The position numbers and the translations under genes were made by a program. A stretch of 13,334 nt of DNA from Pelotomaculum_B sp964543575. GTDB taxonomy: Bacteria > Bacillota > Desulfotomaculia > Desulfotomaculales > Pelotomaculaceae. The stretch lies in assembly GCA_964543575.1 (NCBI GenBank), contig CAZIYV010000094.1:1-13334 (forward strand), in the 5' to 3' direction. A model generated the notes under the pieces. The model saw only the letters and a list, made by a program, of their open reading frames with translations, was not told where the DNA came from and made no database searches. Below are positions 1 through 6,340 of the stretch, piece by piece; positions within the stretch are counted from its first letter, which is position 1, and every line of letters starts with the position of its first letter.

Positions 1-671
1 ACCGTGGTAGCTAGTAATTGGCCGACTTTCCTGTTACGCTTGTCCATTATTTCCTCGGGCGGCACAAAGAGCCCTTCGGACCAGGTCAGGGAGGAACCTA
101 TGGGCATCAGCTCAATAAAGCGGATGTGCAGGGGCCTCCTAAGCGTGAGGCGGGCCAGGTCCACTACCTCATCATCGTTGAAATCACGGATAACAACAGT
201 GTTCAGCTTTACCGGATTAAGCCCTGCATCTAAAGCTGCCTGGATACCTTTCCAGGCCTGGGCCAGTTCCCCGCCGCGGGTTAAATCCCGGTAGCGTTCG
301 TCCCGTAAAGTATCCAGGCTGATATTGACCCTTTTAACTCCCGCTTCTTTAAGTATTTTGGCGCGGGACGGCAGCAGCAGGCCGTTGGTGGTGAGGGTTA
401 TATCATCAATACCGGGAATGTTTGAAATACGCCGCACCAGGTTTTCCAATCCCTTGCGCACCAGCGGTTCGCCGCCGGTAAGGCGGATTTTCTTAATTCC
501 CACCAGGGCGGCAGCCTTTATTATTGCTTCAATCTCTTCCAGGCGCAGGATATCCCTGTGGGAAGCAGACTTAACCCCCTCCGGCGGCATGCAGTATATA
601 CAGCGCAGGTTGCACTTGTCGGTAACTGAAACACGCAAGTATTCTATGTTTCTCCTGTAAGTATCAAGCAT
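1..671 (-). CDS. moaA: GTP 3',8-cyclase MoaA (partial, C-terminus beyond window)
   Basis: A radical SAM enzyme that performs the first step of molybdopterin synthesis, turning GTP into 3',8-cyclo-GTP in the cytoplasm. The N-terminal CxxxCxxC motif (Cys20, Cys24, Cys27 in DKCNLRCIYCMPP) would bind the 4Fe-4S/SAM cluster. The SAM-contact motif LTGGEPLVR and the later segments VNISLDTL and FIELMPIG are typical of MoaA. About 223 residues are visible; the family is usually near 320-330, so the C-terminal cluster-binding region lies beyond position 1. The ATG at 671 has an SD (GGTGA) at proper spacing. It follows the TupB-like permease by 54 bp on the same strand, which suggests co-transcription of Mo/W uptake and cofactor synthesis. 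The assignment is secure. Confidence 0.96.
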   Translation of the reverse strand, partial: MLDTYRRNIEYLRVSVTDKCNLRCIYCMPPEGVKSASHRDILRLEEIEAIIKAAALVGIKKIRLTGGEPLVRKGLENLVRRISNIPGIDDITLTTNGLLLPSRAKILKEAGVKRVNISLDTLRDERYRDLTRGGELAQAWKGIQAALDAGLNPVKLNTVVIRDFNDDEVVDLARLTLRRPLHIRFIELMPIGSSLTWSEGLFVPPEEIMDKRNRKVGQLLATT

Positions 672-687
672 AGTCTCACCTTCTAAA

Positions 688-709
688 TTTTTAGTCAGTT
701 AACTAAAAA
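688..709. repeat. AT-rich inverted repeat between tupB and moaA
   Basis: Arms TTTTTAGT (688-695) and ACTAAAAA (702-709) match perfectly around a 6-base centre. The stem is short and AT-rich. On either strand it leaves a short T-run, so it could be a weak attenuator between the permease and moaA, or simply AT-rich spacer. No function can be assigned. Confidence 0.3.
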
Positions 710-725
710 ACAAATATTATCTATC

Positions 726-1418
726 CTACCGGCCTCGCTGCTGAGCGGTAGTAAGCACAGCGGTAATGCCAAAGGCCAGCAAAAGCAGTATGATACTGAG
801 GGCGGTAGCAATTTCCCATCTTCCCTTATTGACTTCCAAAACCGTTGCGGTTGTAAGCACCGCCGTATACCCTTTCAAGTTGCCCCCCACCATCATGGAG
901 GCTCCCACTTCAGATATAGCCCCGCCAAAACCGGCGATAACCGCCGCCAGCAGGCCAAGCCTGGCTTCCCTCAAAAGCATCCATAACAACTGCAGCCGTG
1001 AAGCTCCCAGGGCCAGGATCTGGAGCCTTATCTTGGGGTTCAGGGATTGTATGGCAGCGATCGTAAACCCGGTGATTATAGGCGCCGCAATGATAATCTG
1101 GGCCACAATCATAGCTGTCGGTGTGTACAGCAGTCCCAGGACTCCCAGGGGACCGTAGCGGCTTAAGGTCAGCCAGACCCATAATCCCACTACAACCGGC
1201 GGCAGACCCATGCCGAAATTAATTATGCTTACCACCAGCTTGCGACCAGGGAAAGAGGCGAGAGCCAAAAAAGTGCCCAGAGGCAATCCTATTAAGAGGC
1301 CAATCAGGGTGGCCGTGCCTGATACATGAAGGGTACGGAAGATAATCTCCAACACCTCCGGATCCCCACTGAACAGCAGGCGTACCGCCTCCAGCAGTCC
1401 CTGCCAGTAAACGCCCAT
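726..1418 (-). CDS. tupB: Tungstate/molybdate ABC transporter permease, TupB-like
   Basis: An integral-membrane permease of about 230 residues, the usual size of TupB. It is strongly hydrophobic, with about five to six membrane segments. The late cytoplasmic loop reads LGASRLQLLWMLLREAR followed by GFGGAISEVGASMMVGGN, the EAA-type contact with the ATPase and the Tup/Wtp-like permease signature. GTG (1427) and ATG (1424) starts are possible, but AGGTGAT sits about 5 bases before the ATG at 1418, so I chose that one. It lies between a ModE-type regulator and moaA, supporting uptake of tungstate or molybdate rather than sulfate. Its usual partners (binding protein TupA, ATPase TupC) are not beside it in the visible sequence. 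Substrate choice between W and Mo cannot be settled. Confidence 0.88.
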   Translation of the reverse strand: MGVYWQGLLEAVRLLFSGDPEVLEIIFRTLHVSGTATLIGLLIGLPLGTFLALASFPGRKLVVSIINFGMGLPPVVVGLWVWLTLSRYGPLGVLGLLYTPTAMIVAQIIIAAPIITGFTIAAIQSLNPKIRLQILALGASRLQLLWMLLREARLGLLAAVIAGFGGAISEVGASMMVGGNLKGYTAVLTTATVLEVNKGRWEIATALSIILLLLAFGITAVLTTAQQRGR

Positions 1419-1478
1419 AGCCATCACCTTTTTTACTAAATTACAAGTTGCAAGAAAAACCTGGCCTTGCTGTATAAT

Positions 1479-1512
1479 CTGGTTTTCCTTATGTTTGGAA
1501 TGATATAACCAG
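1479..1512. promoter_or_regulatory. Possible operator upstream of tupB
   Basis: CTGGTT (1479-1484) and AACCAG (1507-1512) form an interrupted inverted repeat, with a nested TTCC (1485-1488)/GGAA (1497-1500). It sits about 60-95 bases upstream of the tupB start, immediately after the ModE-type regulator gene. ModE binds long interrupted inverted repeats next to Mo/W transport genes, so this is a candidate site by position. It does not closely match the E. coli ModE consensus, and no convincing sigma-A promoter was seen beside it. Confidence 0.25.
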
Positions 1513-1520
1513 CGGGAAAT

Positions 1521-1907
1521 TTAAGGGCCTGGCCAGCCCTGAAATGTTACCCTGAACGAATTTTGAATGAGACTATCTACTTCCCGCTGAAACTTGCGGT
1601 ACCTTTTCAACAATTCTTCAGCGCTGGGGGTCAGCTTAGCCCCGCCGCCCATCTCACCGCCAACCTGCGTTACAACAAGCGGCAATCCCCAGTGCCTTTC
1701 AGCCACTTTAATCTTGCCCCAGGCTGCCCGGTAGGACATGGACATTTCTCTGGCCGCCTGTGAAATTGACCCTGTGTCTTTAACCTTAGTTAAAATATTA
1801 AATAGGCCCTCGCCAAAAATGGCCCCGTTCTTTTCCAGCCACAGCTTGTGTTTGGCGCTAAGCCCTGCGGCACTTGCGTCGTATAACATACTGCGCACCG
1901 TACCCAT
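1521..1907 (-). CDS. ModE-type molybdate/tungstate regulator, DNA-binding domain only
   Basis: A 128-residue protein matching the N-terminal winged-helix domain of ModE: an early helix region LWLEKNGAIFGEGLFNILTKV, the HTH segment GSISQAAREMSMSYRAAWGKIK, then the wing with LVVTQVGGEMGGGAKLTPSAEELLKRY. The C-terminal Mop domains of full ModE, which sense molybdate, are absent. Family knowledge says such short forms occur; how this one senses metal is unknown. A longer reading starts at 1931, but a GGGGGG SD lies about 6 bases before the ATG at 1907, so the shorter form is preferred. It heads the modE-tupB-moaA unit and has a clear promoter at 1973-2001. It likely controls Mo/W uptake and molybdopterin synthesis here. 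Confidence 0.87.
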   Translation of the reverse strand: MGTVRSMLYDASAAGLSAKHKLWLEKNGAIFGEGLFNILTKVKDTGSISQAAREMSMSYRAAWGKIKVAERHWGLPLVVTQVGGEMGGGAKLTPSAEELLKRYRKFQREVDSLIQNSFRVTFQGWPGP

Positions 1908-1972
1908 TTGATTACCCCCCAAAAAACACATTTGCTGCGGGAACTGTCGAACTTTAGCAACAGAACTTCTTA

Positions 1973-2001
1973 ATTATATCAATAATGCACTGAAGGTTCA
2001 A
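1973..2001 (-). promoter_or_regulatory. Sigma-A promoter for the modE-tupB-moaA unit
   Basis: On the minus strand, a -35 TTGAAC (1996-2001) and a perfect -10 TATAAT (1973-1978) are separated by 17 bases. This predicts a start near 1966 and a leader of about 60 bases before the regulator's ATG. A second copy of TTGAAC lies 12 bases upstream (2007-2012), a direct repeat that could be a regulator contact. Confidence 0.75.
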
Positions 2002-2011
2002 TTTATTGTTC

Positions 2012-2034
2012 AAAAACGCTGACCAAAGCCAGCG
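2012..2034 (-). terminator. Rho-independent terminator after the small beta-grasp genes
   Basis: On the minus strand, CGCTGGC pairs with GTCAGCG (one G-U pair) around a 4-base TTTG loop (2017-2034), followed by five T (2012-2016). It lies 56 bases past the stop of the MoaD-like gene and just upstream of the next promoter. It therefore separates the two leftward transcription units. Confidence 0.75.
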
Positions 2035-2090
2035 CTTACTTTCAGGAAGCTATGCCTATAAATAGCTAATTTTCAAAAAACAATAAATAA

Positions 2091-2330
2091 TCAACCCCCA
2101 CCCACAGCAGGGAAAAGAGATACACGGTCACCATCTTTAAGGATCACTTCGAAATTCTTGTGAACACCATTTACTAAAAATGTGAATACCTTATCCTCGG
2201 GAATTTTGAGCTTTTCTAAAAGCTCTCTTCCGGTAAATCCCTCTGTTATGCTCACCGGGATGACTTGTCCGAAAGTTGTCCCAGGGATATAATTTTCCAG
2301 GCCTGAAAAAACCCTTACTTCGACCTCCAA
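2091..2330 (-). CDS. MoaD/ThiS-family sulfur carrier protein
   Basis: A 79-residue beta-grasp (ubiquitin-like) protein ending in AVGGG. A terminal Gly-Gly is the residue pair that MoaD/ThiS proteins use for adenylation and thiocarboxylate formation, so it could deliver sulfur for the dithiolene of molybdopterin. The segment FLVNGVHKNFEVILKDGDRVSLFP is the usual MoaD/ThiS C-terminal half. The start is a TTG at 2330 with AGGGGGTG about 8 bases upstream. It follows the other beta-grasp gene by 24 bases, so the two are probably co-transcribed. Given the nearby permease, regulator and moaA, molybdopterin or tungstopterin supply is more likely than thiamine. No MoaE or MoeB is visible. Confidence 0.87.
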   Translation of the reverse strand: MEVEVRVFSGLENYIPGTTFGQVIPVSITEGFTGRELLEKLKIPEDKVFTFLVNGVHKNFEVILKDGDRVSLFPAVGGG

Positions 2331-2354
2331 AAAACCGCACCCCCTATAAAAGGA

Positions 2355-2642
2355 TTACTGTTGTTTATCCTTATTTTTAAAACCCAGCAATACCCGGTAA
2401 GGTCCCGGAGTGCCAGGCGGTACAAAGGCTACCCGGTCACCCGGCTTAATCGTACAGTCTATAGGCATAGCCTTTCCATTAACAAAAACAATTTCAATTC
2501 TTTCAATAGGTATATTTAATTTTCCTGCAAGAGCAAATGCGCTCATGTCTTCTTCTAAATCAAATATAAGTGGAAAGGACCACTCTCTTTCGTCAAAAAG
2601 TTTCTTTAACTCGCCAAATCCTCTTACTTCAATATCGCCCAT
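2355..2642 (-). CDS. MoaD/ThiS-like beta-grasp protein without a Gly-Gly tail
   Basis: A 95-residue protein with the MoaD/ThiS-type pattern IVFVNGKAMPIDCTIKPGDRVAF. Instead of ending in GG it continues through PPGTPGPYRVLLGF to a charged tail. Canonical sulfur carriers need the free GG end, so this protein probably cannot be thiocarboxylated at its terminus. It may be a structural ubiquitin-like partner or a carrier that needs trimming. From memory, proteins with a PPGTPGPYR tail recur in Clostridia, but I cannot name a function. The ATG at 2642 has a very strong SD (AAGGAGGGAG). It is the first gene of its leftward unit and diverges from larC2 with 125 bp between the starts. Confidence 0.8.
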   Translation of the reverse strand: MGDIEVRGFGELKKLFDEREWSFPLIFDLEEDMSAFALAGKLNIPIERIEIVFVNGKAMPIDCTIKPGDRVAFVPPGTPGPYRVLLGFKNKDKQQ

Positions 2643-2667
2643 TTTCTCCCTCCTTAGTTTTTTCTGT

Positions 2668-2697
2668 TTGCCAACTAAAACTTCTTTCCTCTATAAT
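2668..2697 (+). promoter_or_regulatory. Sigma-A promoter for larC2
   Basis: TTGCCA (2668-2673) and TATAAT (2692-2697) are spaced by 18 bases and face larC2. The predicted start is near 2704, giving a leader of about 60 bases. Its presence shows that larC2 can be transcribed independently of larB-larC1. Confidence 0.6.
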
Positions 2698-2767
2698 CCT
2701 TCTTAGTAAAAAGTAGTTGTGTTACAATATAGTCGCAAAATTTGTGCCGAATGAAAGGAGAACAGAG

Positions 2768-3250
2768 ATGACTGGTAAAGAGGAAATAGTAACTATCATT
2801 GAAACTACTATAGACGACATGAACCCGGAAATCTACTCCTATTTACTTGACAAACTAATAAGAGATGGCGCGTTGGAAGCATATACATTACCCGTATACA
2901 TGAAAAAGAACAGACCTGCCAACCTTTTGTGTGTAATTTGTTATGAGGAAAAGTTAGAAATGCTATTAGAAACTGTTTTCAGAGAAACCACATCGTTGGG
3001 CGTACGGATCAGGGAAGAAAAAAGACGGGTGCTTTGCAGAAGTTTTGAGACCGTAAAAACTCCGTGGGGAGAAGTAACAGTGAAAACTGGTTACGCCGGT
3101 GAAGACAAAAATGAAGTTCTGCAAATTGCCCCGGAATACGAAGAATGCAAGATTATTTCTGAAAAATTTGGGGTTCCCCTGAAAAAAGTGTACACAGCCG
3201 TCCTGCTGTCTTTTGAAGAACTGCAAAGAGCAAAGAACGCTCCAATTTAG
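2768..3250 (+). CDS. larC2: LarC2: C-terminal half of the nickel-pincer cofactor nickel chelatase, encoded separately
   Basis: A 160-residue protein matching the C-terminal domain of LarC, the CTP-dependent cyclometallase that inserts nickel into the pyridinium-3,5-bisthiocarboxylate nucleotide to make the nickel-pincer cofactor. Visible family segments are ETTIDDMNPEIYSYLLDKL near the start, VYMKKNRPANLL, ETVFRETTSLGVRIREEKR, ETVKTPWGEVTVK and the end block IAPEYEECKIISEKFGVPLKKVY. It begins where the second domain of fused LarC begins, so it is a whole domain, not a random fragment. An in-frame ATG at 2717 lacks an SD; the ATG at 2768 has AAAGGAG 8 bases upstream. It points toward larC1, ending 5 bp from it on the opposite strand. 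Family work places the CTP-binding core in this half. Confidence 0.9.
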   Translation: MTGKEEIVTIIETTIDDMNPEIYSYLLDKLIRDGALEAYTLPVYMKKNRPANLLCVICYEEKLEMLLETVFRETTSLGVRIREEKRRVLCRSFETVKTPWGEVTVKTGYAGEDKNEVLQIAPEYEECKIISEKFGVPLKKVYTAVLLSFEELQRAKNAPI

Positions 3251-3255
3251 ATGAA

Positions 3256-4134
3256 TTATTCACCGTTCTCGTGATGGTCTTGCTGTTCACGGTGAACATG
3301 CCCGTGCTGGTGTTCATGAGCATGGGAGTGCCCTGCCTGTTGTTCATGCGGGTGGGTGTGGAGTTGTTCCCGGTCATGGCCGCCGTGGCGGGGAAAAGGA
3401 CCCTGCAGCTTTGCCTGGTAGGGTTCCCCCAGGATTAACCTTAACAGGTTGGGGTGGTCCATAACCTTTTTACCGGCGCCGTAGCCCACCTTTTCCACAG
3501 TCAGCGCCGGCAGGTCAATAAAGGCATCCGCCAGTACGGAAATCAAGGCCGCTCCGGTGGGAGTCACCAATTCTCCTATGATACCGGCGCCGTAAACAGG
3601 CGCCTGCCGCAGAATTTCCAGCGTGGCGGGGGCGGGTGAAGGAATCACGCCATGCCTGCATTTGATAAAACCCTTGCCCATGGGCAAAGGTGAAGCGTAA
3701 ACCCGATCTACTCCAAGCAGGCGCAGGCCCAGTACGGTGCCCACCACGTCCACGATGGCGTCAACCGCTCCGACCTCGTGAAAGTGGACCTGGTCCGGAG
3801 TCGTGGCGTGGATAGCAGCCTCAGCCTCAGCCAGTCGATTGAAGACAGCCTGGCTTTTTTCCTTTACTTCCAGCGGCAGCCCGCTGCTGGCGATTATCTT
3901 TATAATATCTGCCAGGCGCCGCTCGGGCTGTCCTGTTTCCAGCAGGTCCACGAAGACGTTGGCGCAGCCGATCCCGTTCCTTATTTCTCTTTTCCAGTGC
4001 AGGTTATAGCCCTCAACCGGCAGGCGGGCCAACTCTCCCTTTAACAGATCAAAGTCAACCCCGGCGCTGATCAAGGCGCCCAGACACATATCCCCGCTTA
4101 TTCCTGAAAAACAATCGAAATAGGCTATTCTCAC
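3256..4134 (-). CDS. larC1: LarC1: N-terminal half of the nickel-pincer cofactor nickel chelatase
   Basis: A 292-residue protein matching the N-terminal domain of LarC. It opens with MRIAYFDCFSGISGDM and carries HFHEVGAVDAIVDVVG and ASPLPMGKGFIKCRHG, all typical of the family. The last ~45 residues hold at least 14 histidines, mostly as alternating His (GHSHAHEHQHGHVH), a probable nickel-binding or storage tail. A normal stop then ends the protein with no LarC2 domain behind it. LarC2 is supplied by the convergent gene at 2768-3250. The start overlaps the larB stop by 4 bp (ATGA), so translation is coupled. No terminator is evident in the 5-bp gap, so the opposing transcripts probably overlap. 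Confidence 0.93.
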   Translation of the reverse strand: MRIAYFDCFSGISGDMCLGALISAGVDFDLLKGELARLPVEGYNLHWKREIRNGIGCANVFVDLLETGQPERRLADIIKIIASSGLPLEVKEKSQAVFNRLAEAEAAIHATTPDQVHFHEVGAVDAIVDVVGTVLGLRLLGVDRVYASPLPMGKGFIKCRHGVIPSPAPATLEILRQAPVYGAGIIGELVTPTGAALISVLADAFIDLPALTVEKVGYGAGKKVMDHPNLLRLILGEPYQAKLQGPFPRHGGHDREQLHTHPHEQQAGHSHAHEHQHGHVHREQQDHHENGE

Positions 4135-4895
4135 ACACGCGCCCCCTCAATCATTCGGGTAATCGCATTGGCCATGGCTGCGGCGCCAAAGCCGTTGTCG
4201 ATGTTAACAACACTAAGGCCCGAAGCGCAGCTGTTAAGCATGGCGAGAAGCGCGGCAAGCCCGTTGAAGCTGGCTCCATAACCTATACTGGTTGGCACGG
4301 CGATAACTGGCTGATCGGCCAGCCCCCCCACCACACTGGCCAGGGCTCCCTCCATGCCGGCTACCACAATGATGACATGCGCCCAACGCACCTCATCCAG
4401 CTTATCCAGCAGCCGGTGAATACCTGCCACACCGACATCGTAAATTCTCCGCACCTCGTTGCCCATCACTTCCGCTGTAATGGCGGCCTCTTCAGCCACC
4501 GGCATGTCGGCCGTCCCGGCACTGATCACAAGGATTTTACCCTTTTTAACCGGCTGTTCGCCCCTGCCGATCACTATGGTCCGGGCCAGTTCGTGGTAAA
4601 CAGCATCCGGACATATTTCCTTCACTTTTTCAAAAGCTTCATATGAGGCTCTCGTACCTAAAATTCCCCTGTCCCCACCGCAGAGCTTTTCAAATATCCG
4701 GGCTATCTGTTCCGCCGTTTTGCCCTGACAAAAAATAACTTCGGGGAAGCCTTTACGTAAGGCGCGGTGGTGATCTATAACTGCGAAGCCCAGGTCTTCA
4801 TATGGCAGGTTCTTTAGCCGATCCAGCGCTTCTGCCACATCAACTTTATTGTTCTTTACGTTTTCCAGCAACCTGCGCAACTCGTCTCTGTGCAC
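4131..4895 (-). CDS. larB: Nickel-pincer cofactor biosynthesis protein LarB
   Basis: A 254-residue enzyme that carboxylates and hydrolyses nicotinic acid adenine dinucleotide to pyridinium-3,5-biscarboxylic acid mononucleotide, the first step of the pathway. The C-terminal half resembles AIR carboxylase (PurE): ISAGTADMPVAEEA, RRIYDVGVAGIHRLL, VVAGMEGALASVVGGL and PTSIGYGASF. Cys223 in NSCASG lies where the family's catalytic cysteine is expected. The start is a GTG at 4895; AGAAGGGA lies about 9-11 bases upstream, slightly far. It overlaps larC1 by 4 bp and has its own promoter (4932-4959). The third pathway enzyme, LarE (sulfur transferase), and any LarA-type racemase are not in the window. 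Confidence 0.95.
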   Translation of the reverse strand: MHRDELRRLLENVKNNKVDVAEALDRLKNLPYEDLGFAVIDHHRALRKGFPEVIFCQGKTAEQIARIFEKLCGGDRGILGTRASYEAFEKVKEICPDAVYHELARTIVIGRGEQPVKKGKILVISAGTADMPVAEEAAITAEVMGNEVRRIYDVGVAGIHRLLDKLDEVRWAHVIIVVAGMEGALASVVGGLADQPVIAVPTSIGYGASFNGLAALLAMLNSCASGLSVVNIDNGFGAAAMANAITRMIEGARV

Positions 4896-4931
4896 TGCAG
4901 CAAATCCCTTCTGACTTGACTTCTAACCTAT

Positions 4932-4959
4932 ATTATAATGCCAAAAACCACACCGGCAA
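4932..4959 (-). promoter_or_regulatory. Sigma-A promoter for larB-larC1
   Basis: On the minus strand, TTGCCG (4954-4959) and a perfect TATAAT (4932-4937) are spaced by 16 bases, about 37 bases upstream of the larB GTG. No nickel-regulator operator was recognised. Confidence 0.65.
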
Positions 4960-5055
4960 ACAAAAAACATCCTTCGCCTTGCCAGACCGGCTAACGCAGT
5001 TCCACATCAAAGCACAACAGTTAAATATATTTTTCACATGTAGGATTGTTAAATA

Positions 5056-5652
5056 CTAACCCTGTTGATTTATCCTGATTAACCGGTCTTCCGTCAAAAT
5101 CAAGTGCATAGGCATATCGTGCTGCCCCGGGAAAATGTCTGGCAGCACCTGAAATTCATAGGCCAGGCCGGCGAATACAGTTCCCTGCCCGGTACGTGGC
5201 AAAAAGCGGTCATAAAACCCCCGGCCGTAGCCGAGGCGGTATCCGGCGGTATCAAAAACCACCCCGGGCACTATTACCAGGTCCAACTTTTCCGGATCCA
5301 GCGGCCGTACGGCTTGAGGCGAGGGCTCCAGGATGTCCCAGGCGCCTGGCTGCAGGTCGCCGGGATAGTTAAGAAGAAGAGATGGTGTCAGCCTGCAGCC
5401 GGCAACGTCTGTAACCGGCACAGCTACATTTTTACCGGCCGCCATGCTCTTTTTAACCAGCTCACCGGTCCGTACCTCATTGCGGAAATCAAGGTAAATC
5501 ATGATGGTGCTGGCGCGCCGGTATTCGTCCAGGTCCAGCAGCCTGGCGGCGATCTCTTTACTCTTTTCATCCACCTGTCCGGGCGCCAAGCCATCTCTCA
5601 CCTTCAAAATATCTTTTCTCAACTGTCTTTTTAAGCCCAGGCTTTCCGTCAA
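5056..5652 (-). CDS. 5-formyltetrahydrofolate cyclo-ligase (5,10-methenyl-THF synthetase)
   Basis: An ATP-dependent cytoplasmic enzyme that returns 5-formyl-THF to 5,10-methenyl-THF in one-carbon metabolism. The diagnostic C-terminal block VIVPGVVFDTAGYRLGYGRGFYDRFL is present, as is the N-terminal segment KRQLRKDILKVRDGL that opens the family, with RNEVRTGELV mid-protein. The longest reading begins at a GTG (5676) that lies inside a repeat element. The TTG at 5652 has a G-rich SD (GGGGGGTG) at good spacing and gives 198 residues, close to the family's 180-200, so I prefer it. The gene may share a transcript with the ACT-domain gene upstream, if that transcript passes the large palindrome between them. 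Confidence 0.92.
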   Translation of the reverse strand: MTESLGLKRQLRKDILKVRDGLAPGQVDEKSKEIAARLLDLDEYRRASTIMIYLDFRNEVRTGELVKKSMAAGKNVAVPVTDVAGCRLTPSLLLNYPGDLQPGAWDILEPSPQAVRPLDPEKLDLVIVPGVVFDTAGYRLGYGRGFYDRFLPRTGQGTVFAGLAYEFQVLPDIFPGQHDMPMHLILTEDRLIRINQQG

Positions 5653-5668
5653 GTAAACACCCCCCCAC

Positions 5669-5752
5669 AAACGCACAGGGGGACCAAACGCACAGGGGGA
5701 CGGTTCTCGTGTGCTTCATATGAAGCACACGAGAACCGTCCCCCTGTGCGTT
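5669..5752. repeat. REP-like element: perfect 66-bp palindrome with a flanking 16-bp direct repeat
   Basis: Positions 5687-5719 and 5720-5752 are exact reverse complements (33-bp arms, no loop, centre CAT|ATG). The outer part of the left arm is also duplicated directly: AAACGCACAGGGGGAC occurs at 5669-5684 and 5686-5701, 17 bases apart. Arms contain GGGGGACGGTTCTCGTG. From memory, repeats with GAACCGTCCCC are scattered in many Clostridia and are sometimes linked to IS200-like (Y1/RAYT) transposases; I cannot check this here. There is no T-run, so it is not a standard terminator, but an RNA copy would fold into a long perfect hairpin. Confidence 0.9.
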
Positions 5753-5767
5753 CCCCCGTTTATCTAC

Positions 5768-6199
5768 CTATAACTTATAAACCTCGTCACCGCTCAGAAT
5801 GCGGGTGCCGCTTGCCTGCAGGACTTTGACCGCCTCGTCAAGCTGTTCTACCCTGAAAACAACCAGGGCGGCGCTGGCCGATTTTTGAAGAAAAGCGTAG
5901 AGGTACTCAATGTTTATGCCCGCCCGGTCCAACAACTGGAGGACTTCAGCCAATCCGCCGGGCTTATCTGCCACTTCCACGGCAATCACATCTGTTGCGC
6001 TTACCGTAAAACCCTTATCCTTTAAAATAAGGTAAGCTTTCTCCGGGTCGTTGACAATAAGTCTCAATATGCCGAAATCAGTTGTGTCGGCGATGGACAG
6101 CGCCCGGATGTTAATGCTGTTTTCCCCGAGCGTCCTGGTCACCTGGGCCAGGCGACCAGACTTGTTTTCCAGAAAAATTGAAATCTGCTTAACTTTCAT
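5768..6199 (-). CDS. Tandem ACT-domain protein
   Basis: A 143-residue protein made of two ACT domains, roughly residues 1-68 (ISIFLENKSGRLAQVTRTLGENSINIRALSI) and 70-140 (VAVEVADKPGGLAEVLQLLDRAGINIEYLYAF). ACT domains bind amino acids or other small ligands and usually act as regulatory modules. Stand-alone pairs of this size are common in Clostridia, often near phenylacetate-CoA ligase genes, but none is seen here. The reading can be extended to 6265, but AGGGGGCG sits 6 bases before the ATG at 6199, which gives the usual length. The ligand and partner are unknown. Confidence 0.9.
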   Translation of the reverse strand: MKVKQISIFLENKSGRLAQVTRTLGENSINIRALSIADTTDFGILRLIVNDPEKAYLILKDKGFTVSATDVIAVEVADKPGGLAEVLQLLDRAGINIEYLYAFLQKSASAALVVFRVEQLDEAVKVLQASGTRILSGDEVYKL

Positions 6200-6340
6200 A
6201 TTTACGCCCCCTATATGGTAGATTCGCAGTTCCTTGGCTGTTTGGTCAAATGCCCGCGGTCCCAAAGGTTAAAGATAGATATTCAACAGTGCCAGTGCTG
6301 TTCCCTGCAATCACCGCACTGAAAATTAACTAAAAATGGT

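Noticed and set aside
325..660. Rightward reading opposite moaA, and similar readings opposite tsaD, tupB and hsdM.
   Set aside because: They are shadows of clearly assigned genes, with no SD or family resemblance.
3259..3296. TTCACCGT...ACGGTGAA inverted repeat at the end of larC1 as a bidirectional terminator.
   Set aside because: Only 8 bp, a long loop, no T-run, and it lies in the His-rich coding region.
5653..5676. Eight-residue extension of the cyclo-ligase from GTG 5676.
   Set aside because: It begins inside the repeat element and has no SD; TTG 5652 has one.
5687..5752. The large palindrome as an intrinsic terminator.
   Set aside because: No T-run follows on either strand; a REP-like element fits better.
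6255..6264. T-box-like core on the minus strand (TGGGACCGCG) upstream of the ACT-domain gene.
   Set aside because: The 10-base core fits, but the AGGG part is missing, the space after the preceding gene is too short for a stem I, and no terminator follows. Likely chance.
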